Below are positions 34,383 through 45,447 of a DNA stretch of 64,000 bases, piece after piece; the first letter of the stretch is position 1; the number at the start of each line of letters is the position of its first letter. This DNA is from Dillenia suffruticosa (lineage: Eukaryota > Streptophyta > Magnoliopsida > Dilleniales > Dilleniaceae). A program made the position numbers and the translations under genes. The DNA lies in NCBI GenBank assembly GCA_033439265.1, contig JAVTVX010000010.1:9424001-9488000 (forward strand), written 5' to 3'. The notes beneath the pieces are model-generated. The model saw only the letters and a list, made by a program, of their open reading frames with translations. It was not told where the DNA came from and did no database searches.

Positions 34383-37300
34383 ATGGTAAGCTGTAACACC
34401 GACTCTCTATATATTCTATAGTGAATTCCATTTCATATATATATATATATATATGATATTTCTACTACTACAGGTTCATGAATTTTCACAAAAAAAATGA
34501 TATTTGACGGTAAAATACAAATCAGATCAATTTTGACTCAAAGAGATTCAAAACCTTAATTTCATATTAAATAAATTAAATTAGGTCTAATATAAGATTT
34601 TGAGCCTAGTATGTATTTATGAAAATTTTAGGGGTCAAATTAGAATTTTTATAAGTCAAAGGACTTGTTAGCAATTAACAAAACTTAAATGAAATGTGAC
34701 AAGTGTATTCTTGTATTGAACAAGTGTTATAGTGAGGAGGACAAGTGTTGGCCAAATGGAGATGAGAAAGGCAAGGTGGGCCAATGAGAACACATGGACA
34801 AAAAAAAAAGAACCAATCAAAACACATGCAATAGTCAAAATGATCCTATGGTTTAGATTAATTGGAGATTTGATCCTAGGGTGGTGACTTATTAACACAA
34901 TAATAAAAGAAGGAGGCCTTAGAATGCTTGTTCATTCTTCCCAAATTCGTGAGAACAAGGAGAGAAGCAAGAGAGGAAGACAGAGAAAGTGATGTAAGAA
35001 ATTTTATCCTGTCTTACTTTAAATTTTATTTCTGTCCGTAATTCATCTCTGTTTTAAGGCATCTTAGAGCCAGAATTTAAAAATGTGATAGTTATATGAA
35101 TTGTAGATCTAAGTCTTATCTTTCCAACGAGGTAAGAATCACCAAATTCTGATGCCTGTGCCAAAGGTTATGGCACGTTTCCTGAAACTCGACATAGAAG
35201 CGTCCTGTTTCGAACCTTGACAGTAGTGAGTAAAAACGACCCCTCTCCAGTCTTAGTTTGAAGAAACACAAAACATGAAAGTTATAGATATATGCCTTGT
35301 CTATAACATATAACAATTTCAGCCATTTCGCATGAGGAAATTGAAAGTTATACAATTTTCCTTAAAACTGTGTTGACAGAAACTGTATGTTTCACTAAAA
35401 CGTATCTGTCTTGTTCATGAATTTTGTTCAACCCCTTCCAGACATATTTAGATAAAACTCAAAACACGAAAGTTGTAGATCTACATCTTAGCTATAACAT
35501 GTTAAAATTTCATTAGACGTTGATGAGTAGGATGAAAGTTATAGCTTCTGTACGAAAACTGGACAGAATCTGAAACTTAAATATGACTGTAACAAAATGA
35601 GGCTTACTGGGAATTCTGTGATTTGAATCTGAGGAAGTGTGAAAAATGAAAGTTATAGTGCTATCCCTTAGCTTTAAAATGAGATAAGAATCATCTGATT
35701 TGGATTGGTATAGCCAAAGTTATAGTCTATTTTCCATGACTGCGCAGGTTAAAAATCTGCGGACTGTTTATCTCCCTAAGAGTTATTTGAGTTGAACGGA
35801 GGGGACACTTGATTTACGCTTTGTGGAAATATTGGGGAGTGCGTTATCCTCCCCTAACAGTGAGTGGGACTTGACATCTACTTTTAATTAATACCGTGTT
35901 TTAAAAAGCTTTTAAAAACATGATTTAAAATGGTATGATTGATCTATTCTCCTGGATTTATGAAAATGTTTTGTGATATATGGAGTGTCCCAACTTATTT
36001 ATATCGATATGCATCCATGATTTTGATACTTGATGATTGTGCCACACTTTGATATATCCACATGAATTTATACTTTCATTGCATATTGGCACATGCTTTT
36101 GACATGATAAGGCTTGATGATTTGGTTTGTGATATGTGATTTGGGCTGGATGCCCCTGTGGATACTGTGATGATGATGATATGCTTCCTATAGCATTCCG
36201 TAGCTACGAAGGACATTTGGTAGAGGCACCTGTTGTGCCCGTATACGCCTCTGCAGGGGGTATCCGCCAGATTGTCATACATATTGTATGGGCAGTCGTC
36301 GGTTGAACCACTCCGGGGAGGACCTTGGTAGGTCTAGCACCGGCGGGTTTCCATACACGCTTGATCCTTGATACGTGTACGATATATATATACAGGCTAG
36401 TTGGAGTAGTCTGTGGCCAACGTTGGGGTAGAGAGCCTTATTTTATTACTTGCACTGTGAAAACCCCCAACGTTGCCCGTCCTTGGCCATGGTCGGCCCT
36501 TGCCGGGATATTTTCGGCTAACTCTATGGACATACATACTGGATGCATATTTGATTTGATACGTATGCAGTGGATGATTTATTGAGATGTCATAATATTT
36601 TTTTTGCATACTATGGATTTATTGGGACATAATTTTGACACTCCTAATTCACCCAAAAAAATTAATTGTAGCATGTCATTCCCCCCGACTTGCTGAGTAC
36701 CAACCCCCCTCTCTATAGTACTCACCCCTCACATTTCCCTCCTACAGGGGTAGACTCAGACCGAGAGATTTGTGCGCATTGTTGTATTGGATATTCTTTG
36801 GAGACTACTGGGCCGGGGTATGACTACCCGCTCTTCCGCTATATATTGAGATTATTGTTTCATCTTGAGGAAGTTAGGATGACCATTGTATTTGTTTAAA
36901 TTGGGATGACTGTATTTATAATTCTTCTGGTCTGTATAAGGTTAACTTTCACTCATTTTAATTTACATTGAGGCATACATGTATTATTTTTATCACTTGG
37001 GGATCTCTGTGATTTGGAAACTTGGATTATGTGAATGTTGACAGCCTTACGGTGCTTTGATGTGCGGGACGTGGTGCCCGTGCATCTGGGTGCCGCGGCG
37101 GGCTCGTTGCGTGCCTGGCTCGGGAGTAGGTCGGGGCGTGACATAAGCAATCTGGGCCGTCTATTCACATGTCTCGCGAAGCAGTCGAAATCAAAATTAG
37201 GGTTTCTGTGCTCGGGATTCGAAATCGGAACTCTATTCAAATCGAAAACAGTAAGAAGACTGATCTCTTCGTCAACGTCTTCAAGTAATCAACAAGAGAA

Positions 37301-37440
37301 TCCAAAGAAGGTACGCGAAGTAGCGGAAGAAGTGATTTCATCGGATCTGAAAATGAGTGTAGAACGATTTCAAAGATGACGAGGATGAAGGAGACGACAG
37401 CGAGGCTGATGGAGAGTCCATTAGCCCACTTCAACTTTAG
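34383..37440 (+). pseudogene. Small gene split at codon 3 by a solo LTR; mitochondrial-looking N-terminus
   Basis: The coding pieces are 34383-34391 (ATG GTA AGC) and 37149-37376. If the LTR plus one copy of the duplicated TAAGC are ignored, the reading frame runs on as about 79 codons: MVSNLGRLFTCLAKQSK..., basic and Ser-rich, like a mitochondrial presequence. It stops at a TGA after VERFQR. In another frame an acidic stretch follows (DDEDEGDDSEADGESISP), suggesting a frameshift in an old coding region. The general look recalls plant SDHAF4 (succinate dehydrogenase assembly) N-termini, but the conserved C-terminal domain of that family is not visible here, so identity stays open. Alternatively ATG/GTAAGC is a chance splice-donor-like string. 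Confidence 0.5.
34392..37143. mobile_element. Solo LTR, 2752 bp, with TAAGC target duplication
   Basis: It starts TGTAACACC and ends GGCGTGACA, imperfect inverted ends with TG...CA termini. It is flanked by perfect TAAGC at 34387-34391 and 37144-37148. No second LTR and no internal gag-pol are present, so this is best read as the product of LTR-LTR recombination. Inside, at 35080-35730, a phrase like gaaagttatagatct recurs about eight times. A GC-richer part lies at 36240-36560 and 37060-37143. The ORFs inside (for example 36325-36585) have no recognisable domain. The superfamily is not determined. Confidence 0.85.
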
Positions 37441-37559
37441 TGCCATTGTTCATCATTTCGGGGGTGGCACCATTTCCTATAGTGCCAAGTAAATGTATTA
37501 TTGTATCAACTTTTTTCTTTCAGCATCTTCATAGCCCTTCTGCTTCTGATGAAGAGTCA

Positions 37560-37760
37560 TGTTCCAAATTAAATCTAAAAAAGAAAAATTTAAAACAAGC
37601 TCAACTTAAAAAAAAATTCTGAAAATAACCTTATTTTGTTGCAAGTTAGACCCGTGACATCATGTGACAGCACCTGATTAGGCGAAGGCTACGTGTCGCG
37701 TCTTTAAGACGCGACATAACTTGTTTTTTAGGCTAAAATTTTCTATTGAATTTTCCTCAT
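37560..37760. repeat. Hairpin-bearing repeat remnant
   Basis: A perfect 11-bp inverted repeat with a one-base loop (tgtcgcgtctt-t-aagacgcgaca) lies at 37694-37716. The A-rich flank (aaaatttaaaacaagctcaa near 37590) resembles the arm of the foldback element at 46314-46622, so this may be a second, truncated member. Confidence 0.5.
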
Positions 37761-38189
37761 AGAGTTCTTGTATAGTTCCAACATATTTTTTTATTGAATT
37801 TTCTTCTAATGAGTATGGAAGTAAAGCATACTTTTCGGTATTCGGAGAAGATAATTCAGAAAATTTTATTTTTGACTCTTTTAAAGACATTTATTGTTGA
37901 TTTAAATATCTTTTTGTACTTCAGGATCCCTGATATACAGAATAATATCAAGAATTATACTTCGTTCTTTTGTTAACATGTTTAATCTTTTTAAATCAAG
38001 ATCTTATTTTGATTTAGTTTTAGATGAAGAACTAGAACTAGTTACTAATTCTTCAATTTGTGGATTTGAGTTTTTGGAACTAATTGATTTTTTTGATTCA
38101 ATATTAGAAGTTTCAACTAGTAAGGCTAAAATTTTATTTAGAGTGTTTTTTTATCTAAATGAAGTTTTTGATTTTTTTTTAGATATTTT

Positions 38190-39060
38190 ACAATATTTAG
38201 CACTATGTCCCTTTTGTCCACACTTAAAGCAAACTTTGTCTTTTAGGATTTTAGATGTTAAAGATTTGTTTTGTTTTTTAGAGATTTTTTACAAGGTTTT
38301 TTTTTTTTGGTAATAATCCTCCTTTTGTTTTTTATAGTTAGGGGTTTTATATTTTTTTCGAATATTTCTTTCTTAAAAAGTTTTTAGAATATTTCTTATT
38401 GCATTCTCCACTACATGTTTTATGCTTATTAATATCAAATTGCTCACAAAATGATTCTAATTATTTTTTAGTCTTTTGCATTTTTATTTTAAATATTTTT
38501 GTAATGTTAAGTCTTGACATATTTTAAGTTCTTTCTTTTTGGTGAAACTAATCAATTCACTAATCATATGAGATTACATGATTTTCAAATATTTCACGAA
38601 AAATGTTTCTAACCCTTTCTCCTAATAAAGTTGGAAAACCGGTTAGAAATTTTATCTTCTAGGAAGGTTGATTTGAATCTTCCATAAACATTACCCTAGT
38701 TAGGAAAGTTGATTTATACTATTGGAAATTATTTAAATTTTTACATTTTAAGTTTGACAATTAATCAATATTTTTATCTTTTAAATGTGATGAATCTTCA
38801 ATAAAATAAATGGTTATGGTGAATATCAGGGTGCATCATGAATAGGTTCACCCAAATAATTTAAAATAAACTCACCATTTTCACTAGTTTAGATAGCATT
38901 TAAGATCCTTAACTGTTGATCCTTTGGTGGGATGAAAATCATACTACCCTTTTAGTTATCCAGAAAATCCTGGTATAAAGAGTTTTGCTATTGTTCTATC
39001 TGTTGTACCTAGTTGAGTCTTATATGTATTTGACGCCATGGTCATTTACCGTAATAAATT
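38190..39060 (-). pseudogene. Pararetroviral capsid (gag-like) remnant with zinc knuckle
   Basis: A CFKCGQKGHSAKYC zinc knuckle (CX2CX4HX4C) lies at 38231-38190, preceded by a Lys-rich stretch. Upstream, at about 38973-38938, the minus strand carries a conserved capsid-domain motif beginning PGFSG. Two stops fall inside it (38958-38956 and 38946-38944), both explicable by single C-to-T or G-to-A changes. The rest is broken by stops. Confidence 0.7.
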
Positions 39061-40619
39061 CAATATTTTGTATTCACTCATTCAATTTTTGTTCCAAATA
39101 TAGACAGAACTTACGTTGTATTTTGGTTATAGTAATATATCAAGCTGGTTACTTATTTCTAATTTAGGTAACCTAGGTGTAATATATTCTTGTTTACATT
39201 TATTCTAATAAATTTTAACTATTTTAATTTCTTGTTCCTGAACAGTTTTTATCCGAACTAGATTCTAATGTTTTATTTAGGATTGTTACATTCTGATTTA
39301 TAAACTGGTTGTTTCGAGAACAACTGGATCGGTTTGTCCTGAATTTGATCCAATTTTATCGAGTTGAAATTTTATAGCTTCAAAAAATTCTTATTTATTG
39401 GTTTTAAATTCCTATTGTACTTGATTAGAAATTTAATATGGTTTAAATATAGGATTTTTAAGTTTTTTAATTTTTTTCTCATGTTTTATTTAAATCAGAT
39501 GGTTTTTCAGTCTTTTGGAATTTTTTTATCCTAGTTAACTATTTCTCTATGGAGTTTAGATGTGCGTTCTTATAATTGTTTTAAATAATTATATTTTTTA
39601 AATTCGTTGAGTCGCTATCCTGTGACCTTTTATAAGGACTTGCATCTACAATTTCTGTGCCTACAGGGATTTTTACTGTTCTCTAGGGTGGATGGTCTAA
39701 CTTTATGATCTGACTGTTTGTAGTTTCCCATATTGACACCTTTTTTCTTGTGGTTATTGGATTAACTATTTTAAATAAGTAATAGATTTTATGTTCTTTA
39801 GTATATATTTCTAACCATGTAAAGAACAAAAGAATTTATCTTATTTTTCTAATAAATTTATAATGTTTTTTTTTAATTTTTTTTATGTTCAAAGGTTTTA
39901 AAATACCATTCCTTTTTTTTCTTTATTCATTCATCTAAATATTTTTTATTTGTTTCAAATTTTTCATAAATATTTAACGCATATTCTTTTTCAACAACAT
40001 TTAATTCTTTCTCATCAGTTACATTTTCAGTAATAGCGGATGGTTTGGTGAAGTAGGTTTAGAAAGATTTTGATTCCCCTATTTGGGAATCTGTATACAC
40101 TGTTTGTGATATTTTATTACCAAAATCTATATTTTTAAGAGATGTTGAAGGTATATTTGATATAGAATATATTGATAGTTTTATTTCTATTGGGTTTTTG
40201 TTAGAAACATTTATGACAGAAGGTAATTTTGATACTTTTCTTAAGTCTAAAGAATTAGATGATGATGTATTTGAGAACCTAGAATTATGGAATGACCTTT
40301 CGAAACTTATTTCTACGTCCCTATCAATATATTGTATTATGTGTTTTATTTTTGTATTTGGTTTTGGAATATCATTATTCTTTTGGGGCTGGACAACTCC
40401 TTTCAAAACCCAATCTTTTGGGAGAGTAAGTTTTTCATATCTAATAGGTTTTGGAATTATTAAATTAGATTTAATAATATCTGTTTGGAGTAATAATATT
40501 TCTCATTTTTTAATGATATATTCTATGTTTTGAACTGAAAACAGTTGTTATGTATTTATAATATATTTTATAAATTAGATCAAGCTAAATTGATCCTATA
40601 TTATATAATAATTGTGTTT
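39061..40619 (-). other. Middle of pararetrovirus fragment, no domain recognised
   Basis: AT-rich sequence between the movement and capsid remnants. A 115-codon open stretch on the minus strand (40406-40059) is Ser/Asn/Ile-rich with no known motif and is probably inter-domain polyprotein. A plus-strand ORF at 40198-40533 overlaps it and looks like its shadow. Confidence 0.45.
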
Positions 40620-41196
40620 TTATCTGTAAGATAAAGATTTAAAAAAATTTTTATCATTCAAGAAAATAATTAAGTTCGGATCATAGTCAAAAGATAATAG
40701 TCTTTTACATGGATTTGACTCAATAATACCTAATAACGAGTTTGAAAAGTTTTTATATTTACCATCTTTAAGGGTTACTAAAATTGAAATATTTAGTCCT
40801 TATCTGGTTAATGGTTTTAAATCAATTTGGACTAATGTTATATGAACATATTTATATCATTTTGTTATATGTTTTTCTATTGATATTTTAAAAAATAATT
40901 GTATAGTTTCGACAGATTTTAGCAATCGAATATTTCTTTCTTCAATTTTAATAGTATAGTCTTTTGTATGATTAAATATTTCAAAAGTGATATTTTTGAA
41001 ATTAAATATTGGTTGTATGATTTTTGAATGTTTTTGAAAATGTGTTATGTGATTTGTTATAGTTGTATGAAACAATAAATCCATATTTTTTGAGCATATG
41101 ATATGAGTATATAAAAAATTTAATGTATGTACTCCTAATAGCTTTTATTATTTTCATATATGCTAAAATCGAAATTATCAAATTAGTAAAATACAA
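40620..41196 (-). pseudogene. Pararetroviral movement protein remnant
   Basis: The minus-strand frame around 40842-40627 contains IDLKPLTR, then an in-frame TAA (40802-40800), then LNISILVTLKDGK and SLLGIIESN. These are blocks typical of the caulimovirid cell-to-cell movement protein. The upstream part (41196-41002 and 41084-40857) lies in other frames. Not translatable as one protein. Confidence 0.7.
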
Positions 41197-41200
41197 ATAT

Positions 41201-41690
41201 TAGATCTTTTAGTTGAGTTATGTTATATTTTGGTAAATAAAATATGTTTAAAACAATTAAATGTGGATGTAGCCGCAAGTTATCAGTGTTTTTAACTTTA
41301 TGTTTTTAAATGCAAATATATCAAATTTTGGAATCTTTTTTTTTGCGGATATCGCTTATTAGCTTTTATTGATAAATAATAATAACAATCATAAACGACA
41401 AAGAAATTAATATAAAAATATAAATTGTAAACTTATTAATAAAATAAGTTTCTTAATTATCATTATTGAAGCCTAATTCCCACTAAACTCAAAAATCTAT
41501 AATGATATTGTTTCTTATAATTAAAGTTCAACATAATTTTTTTCACATATTTACAAATAATTGTATCGACTTTTCTTTTTAATTAAAGTTTTATTTTTTA
41601 TTTTTTACCTCTTAATTCTTAGCGAATAACAGCGCGTCGAAAACATTAAAACGACAGAGTTTCGGGAGGCGGGGGGGGGGGGAGTTTTTT
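41201..41690. other. Intergenic upstream of SF3a60 gene
   Basis: AT-rich sequence with no ORF, ending in a G12 run at 41671-41682. Confidence 0.5.
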
Positions 41691-41693
41691 TCC

Positions 41694-41861
41694 CCTAAAC
41701 CCTCGCTGCACAGCTCTGTCGCGTCACCGACTTAACCGCGACTCGACATCACGTCCTCGATAGAGAGAGAGAGAGAGAGAGAGGGACGAGCAGATAAACC
41801 CTAACCCTAGACATAGTTTTAGGGTTTGAGTCGATTTAATTGAAACAGAAGGTAGAAGAAG
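41694..41861 (+). promoter_or_regulatory. SF3a60 5' leader/proximal promoter with telo-box motifs
   Basis: AAACCCTAA (telo-box) lies at 41796-41804, with a second overlapping CCCTA. The inverted form TTTTAGGGTTT is at 41817-41827, and a related CTAAACCC at 41695-41702. A (GA)n run lies at about 41762-41783. Telo-boxes are known in promoters of plant ribosomal and RNA-processing genes. No clear TATA box was seen. Confidence 0.55.
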
Positions 41862-42944
41862 ATGTCGTCGACTATGCTGGAAGTAACCAGAGCCGCACAC
41901 GAAGAAGTCGAGAGGCTCGAGCGTCTCATCGTGAAGGATTTTCAGAATGAGCCTGCCACTAATCGCGACCGTCTCTTTCAGAGCCACAGAGTCCGCATCA
42001 TGATCGATTCCATCGCTTCTACTACCGAAAAGCTCGTACGTCTCTCGATCGGAAACCCTAATTTGTATCCCAGTAGTTTCTATGTGTTTTTTTTTTTTCA
42101 TTTTTAATGGTTGATTTTTGAATGTAGGTTGAGATTTACGAAGACAAAGACAATGCGAGAAAGGATGAAATCGCGGCTCTTGGAGGGCAGACTGCTACTG
42201 GTACCAACGTGTTTAGTGCTTTCTATGATAGACTTAAAGAGGTCTGTTCGTCTCTCTCTCTCTCTCTCTCTCTCTCTTGTACTTTGAATTTTAAGATAAA
42301 TTTACCGTGTGATTAGGGTTTTGATAAAGGGACGAGATAGGAAATGCCCAAGTCTACAACTTACATTTCATCTTAACCCTAATGTTTTAATTGAGCAATA
42401 TGACGAAAACAAAGTTGGAAACACCTGATGGAAAGCGATAATGACGCATTTAGAGAATTTGAAATGCAGTTTTTGCCACTTTAAGAGGTTAGACTCATAA
42501 AGGCTTCTTCTACGTTAATGTGATTCTTTCTTGATAAATTTTGTAGCAGCCTAGCATCCATAGTAAAGCTTATATATTTTCACTTGAAAGATTTGGAATT
42601 GTTTAGTGGCAGGGTTTGGAATTGTTTATGGAATGGAGAGCCATTTCCTTTGTGCTGCTTAGTGTTGCCATTGGATTGAAAAATAAAATTAGCCTTAGTG
42701 AGTACAGAAGGGAAAACAAGTGGGTGACATTGCTGATTGAAATTTAAGAAATAGTTTTGAGGTGTTTTTATATTTATTTATTTTTTTCACACTGGTAATG
42801 TACTAAGTTTTTCTATTGCAATTGGTGGTTGCTTGTTTCAGATTAGGGAGTATCATCGACGGAATCCAGCTGCACGGATTGTTGATGCTAATGAAGATTT
42901 TGAGGCGCTTCTCAAAGAAGAACCTCGAGTTGAATTCAGTGGCG

Positions 42945-42980
<36 letters not shown>

Positions 42981-45404
42981 AAACCCCCCCCCCCCACACT
43001 GTACATGGAGTGCTCAATTTACAAACACCAACTCTTATAGAAATGGCCTATTATTTTGGATCCCTAAAGTGAAATGGTTTTGATATTTTTAATCATTCTA
43101 TCACTAATTTTGTTAGCAGGAAAAATTATGTGCCTGTTCTCTATTATATGCTTTTTATGGAAGCTCAATTTGTTCCTTGAGTCGAAACAAGACATTCTCA
43201 ATTATAGTTGCCAGAAGTTTGCCTTTTCCCGTTGAACAGATTTTTTTTGTTGTGGTTATGTCAAAATCCTTCTGAACAGCTTAGCGCCTTTATTGGACCC
43301 GGCATGCAAGTCTGGATGATATGATATCATTCATAACCATTTTGTTTTGGGAACGCTGTTTAACTGATGGTTTCTTTGTCATATCCCCTTTTAATCTAGA
43401 CCATTTCCTGCCTGAATATAACTATGGTTCCATCCGACTAAAGCAAATTGGTATGGAAGTTAAGGTGCATTCTTGCATTTATTTGCTGGATGAACAATGT
43501 AAATGACATGGGATCTTTATGAAATGGTTCATTATGTGATTTTAGTTAACATTTAATTAGCCTTTATATGCAAATGAAAATGTTCCTGGACTCATGATTG
43601 TCCAGGTGATAGAGTGTTATTTGCATTCATGGAGGACACTTTGTATTCATAGAGCACTTTCTTTGCAACCGGGCCAAAATGTTGCCACACAGGGCTTTTT
43701 TTTCTGGTTCTTTCTCCAGGGACCATGTTTTATTCTAAAAGTGCTAAGTGCCTTGTATCATTGTTACATTTTGCCCAATCTCTTGAATTCATATTTCCCT
43801 ACACAGATATTTTTTCATGGTATCTTATTATTATTGTTGTTATTTTTGTTGTTCATTAGTAGTGTTTTGTGAATGGTCCTTAACTTTCAGGAGGTATTCG
43901 GAAGATACTTGGACTTGCATGAGTTGTACAATGACTACATCAATTCAAAGTTTGGAGAACCTGTTGAGTACTCTGCATTCCTTGATATGTTTTCAAAACC
44001 AGAGAAGATAGCATGGAAATTGAAGCTAACGAGGTCAATTTCTCTTCATGTATACATTCAACTGCCCAGGGTGCGTGCACGCACCAAAGATTGAGAGAGA
44101 GAGAGAGAGAGAGAAATTAAATACTGAGATTCTTGCAATCTGAAACCAGAGTCTGTCCACTTTATTACTTCTCCCCTTAATATAATTCTTTTTCTGTCAA
44201 TCACACACCGGGAAAAAAAAAAAAACAACCTCCCCCTTGTGTTGTCCTATGATGAACTACATCCTCCCTCTTATAATTTCATTTATGCAGAGCATGATCT
44301 TATGATTGTGGGCCTTAATGTTATGCAGCCAGTACAGGGAGTACATGGAAAAGCTACTGGCGTATCTGATCTATTTTTTTGAGCGGACAGAGCCACTGCA
44401 GGATCTTGATAGAATATTCACAAAGGTTCATATTTAATTCCCTTTTTTCTGGTATTATACGTTTTATTGTTGCTTAAAACCTTTTCTGAGGCCTCCAATC
44501 AATTTCTAGTTTTAGTTACATTTCTTTAATTCCGTTGAAGAAATGACAATGGTTTTCCTTTAAACTTGATCTACTTGTCATGGCCAAACAGTTTATGTTC
44601 TGAGTTTAGAATGTAGCAATGTTAGCAGGAAAGATGACATCATTTTTAGTGGTATGTGGTGGTTATAGAAGTGTGAGGACTTGGACCTATTGGCAGGAGG
44701 TGGTACATTATAGTTTGGATATCATGTGGAGAGAAGACAGTTTAGTTGCCGAGACATTCTTAGCCTAGTCAACCCTAACAAGGTCATGCCAGGAGTCCTG
44801 TCTTTAGGTTCATTAGTTTGGCCAGTCCATCAATTTGATAGGTTCATATTGATGAGTTGAAAAGGTCATCATCAGGGTGAAGCTGCTGTAAAATTATGAA
44901 ACTCTTTCAATTGTTTTGTCAACATTCATATTGATTTTACGCAGGTTTCTTCAGATTTTGAAGAACAATGGGCAAATGGCAAGGTAAAAGGATGGGAGGC
45001 TGATTGCCAAGAAAATGGTGATGTTCCAGCTCAGCCTACTGCAATTGATCTTGATTATTATGGTACTTCAGAAGAACTTATGGAAGTGGGGCCTGAAAAG
45101 TTGAAGGAGGTGAGTGACTATGTTTCTCAATCAAGAGTTTCTGGTTTTGCATTAACTGCACTGTATCTTTGCAATGAAGATTTTCTTGTCAGAACCCATC
45201 TCCCCGTTGGTTGGGTTGTTTTAACCTAGCCACAAGATTTTATCGTCTACTACTGTTGGGTGGGCGCTCTCTGCCTGAAAAATAAATAACTTACAATAGT
45301 TTCTATAAATATCTAAAGATAAATTTCATTCCTGAGATGTCCCTTTTTCTCTGGTGACTTAAAAATACATAATGATGTCGCTCACAAAAATGTAAAGAAT
45401 AGGC

Positions 45405-45447
<43 letters not shown>

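Larger units (their letters stand above)
37800..41200 (-). mobile_element. Endogenous pararetrovirus (Caulimoviridae) fragment
   Basis: Read on the minus strand, a movement-protein region is followed by a capsid region with a zinc knuckle, the order of caulimovirids that carry both in one polyprotein. No reverse transcriptase, RNase H or protease was found after the zinc knuckle, so the copy is truncated. Stops and frameshifts interrupt all parts. Very high AT content and stops at sites fitting C-to-T change suggest long methylated decay. The genus was not determined. Confidence 0.75.

Noticed and set aside
36325..36899. ORFs inside the solo LTR
   Set aside because: No domain and no continuation. 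The GC-richer part of the LTR simply has fewer stops.
37035..37379. A 114-codon ORF crossing the right end of the solo LTR
   Set aside because: Its first part is LTR sequence. Only the part from 37149 belongs to the split gene.
42036..42107. Read-through of SF3a60 exon 1 to a stop at 42107
   Set aside because: The donor at 42036 and acceptor at 42127 restore the conserved frame ([14 protein letters not shown]).
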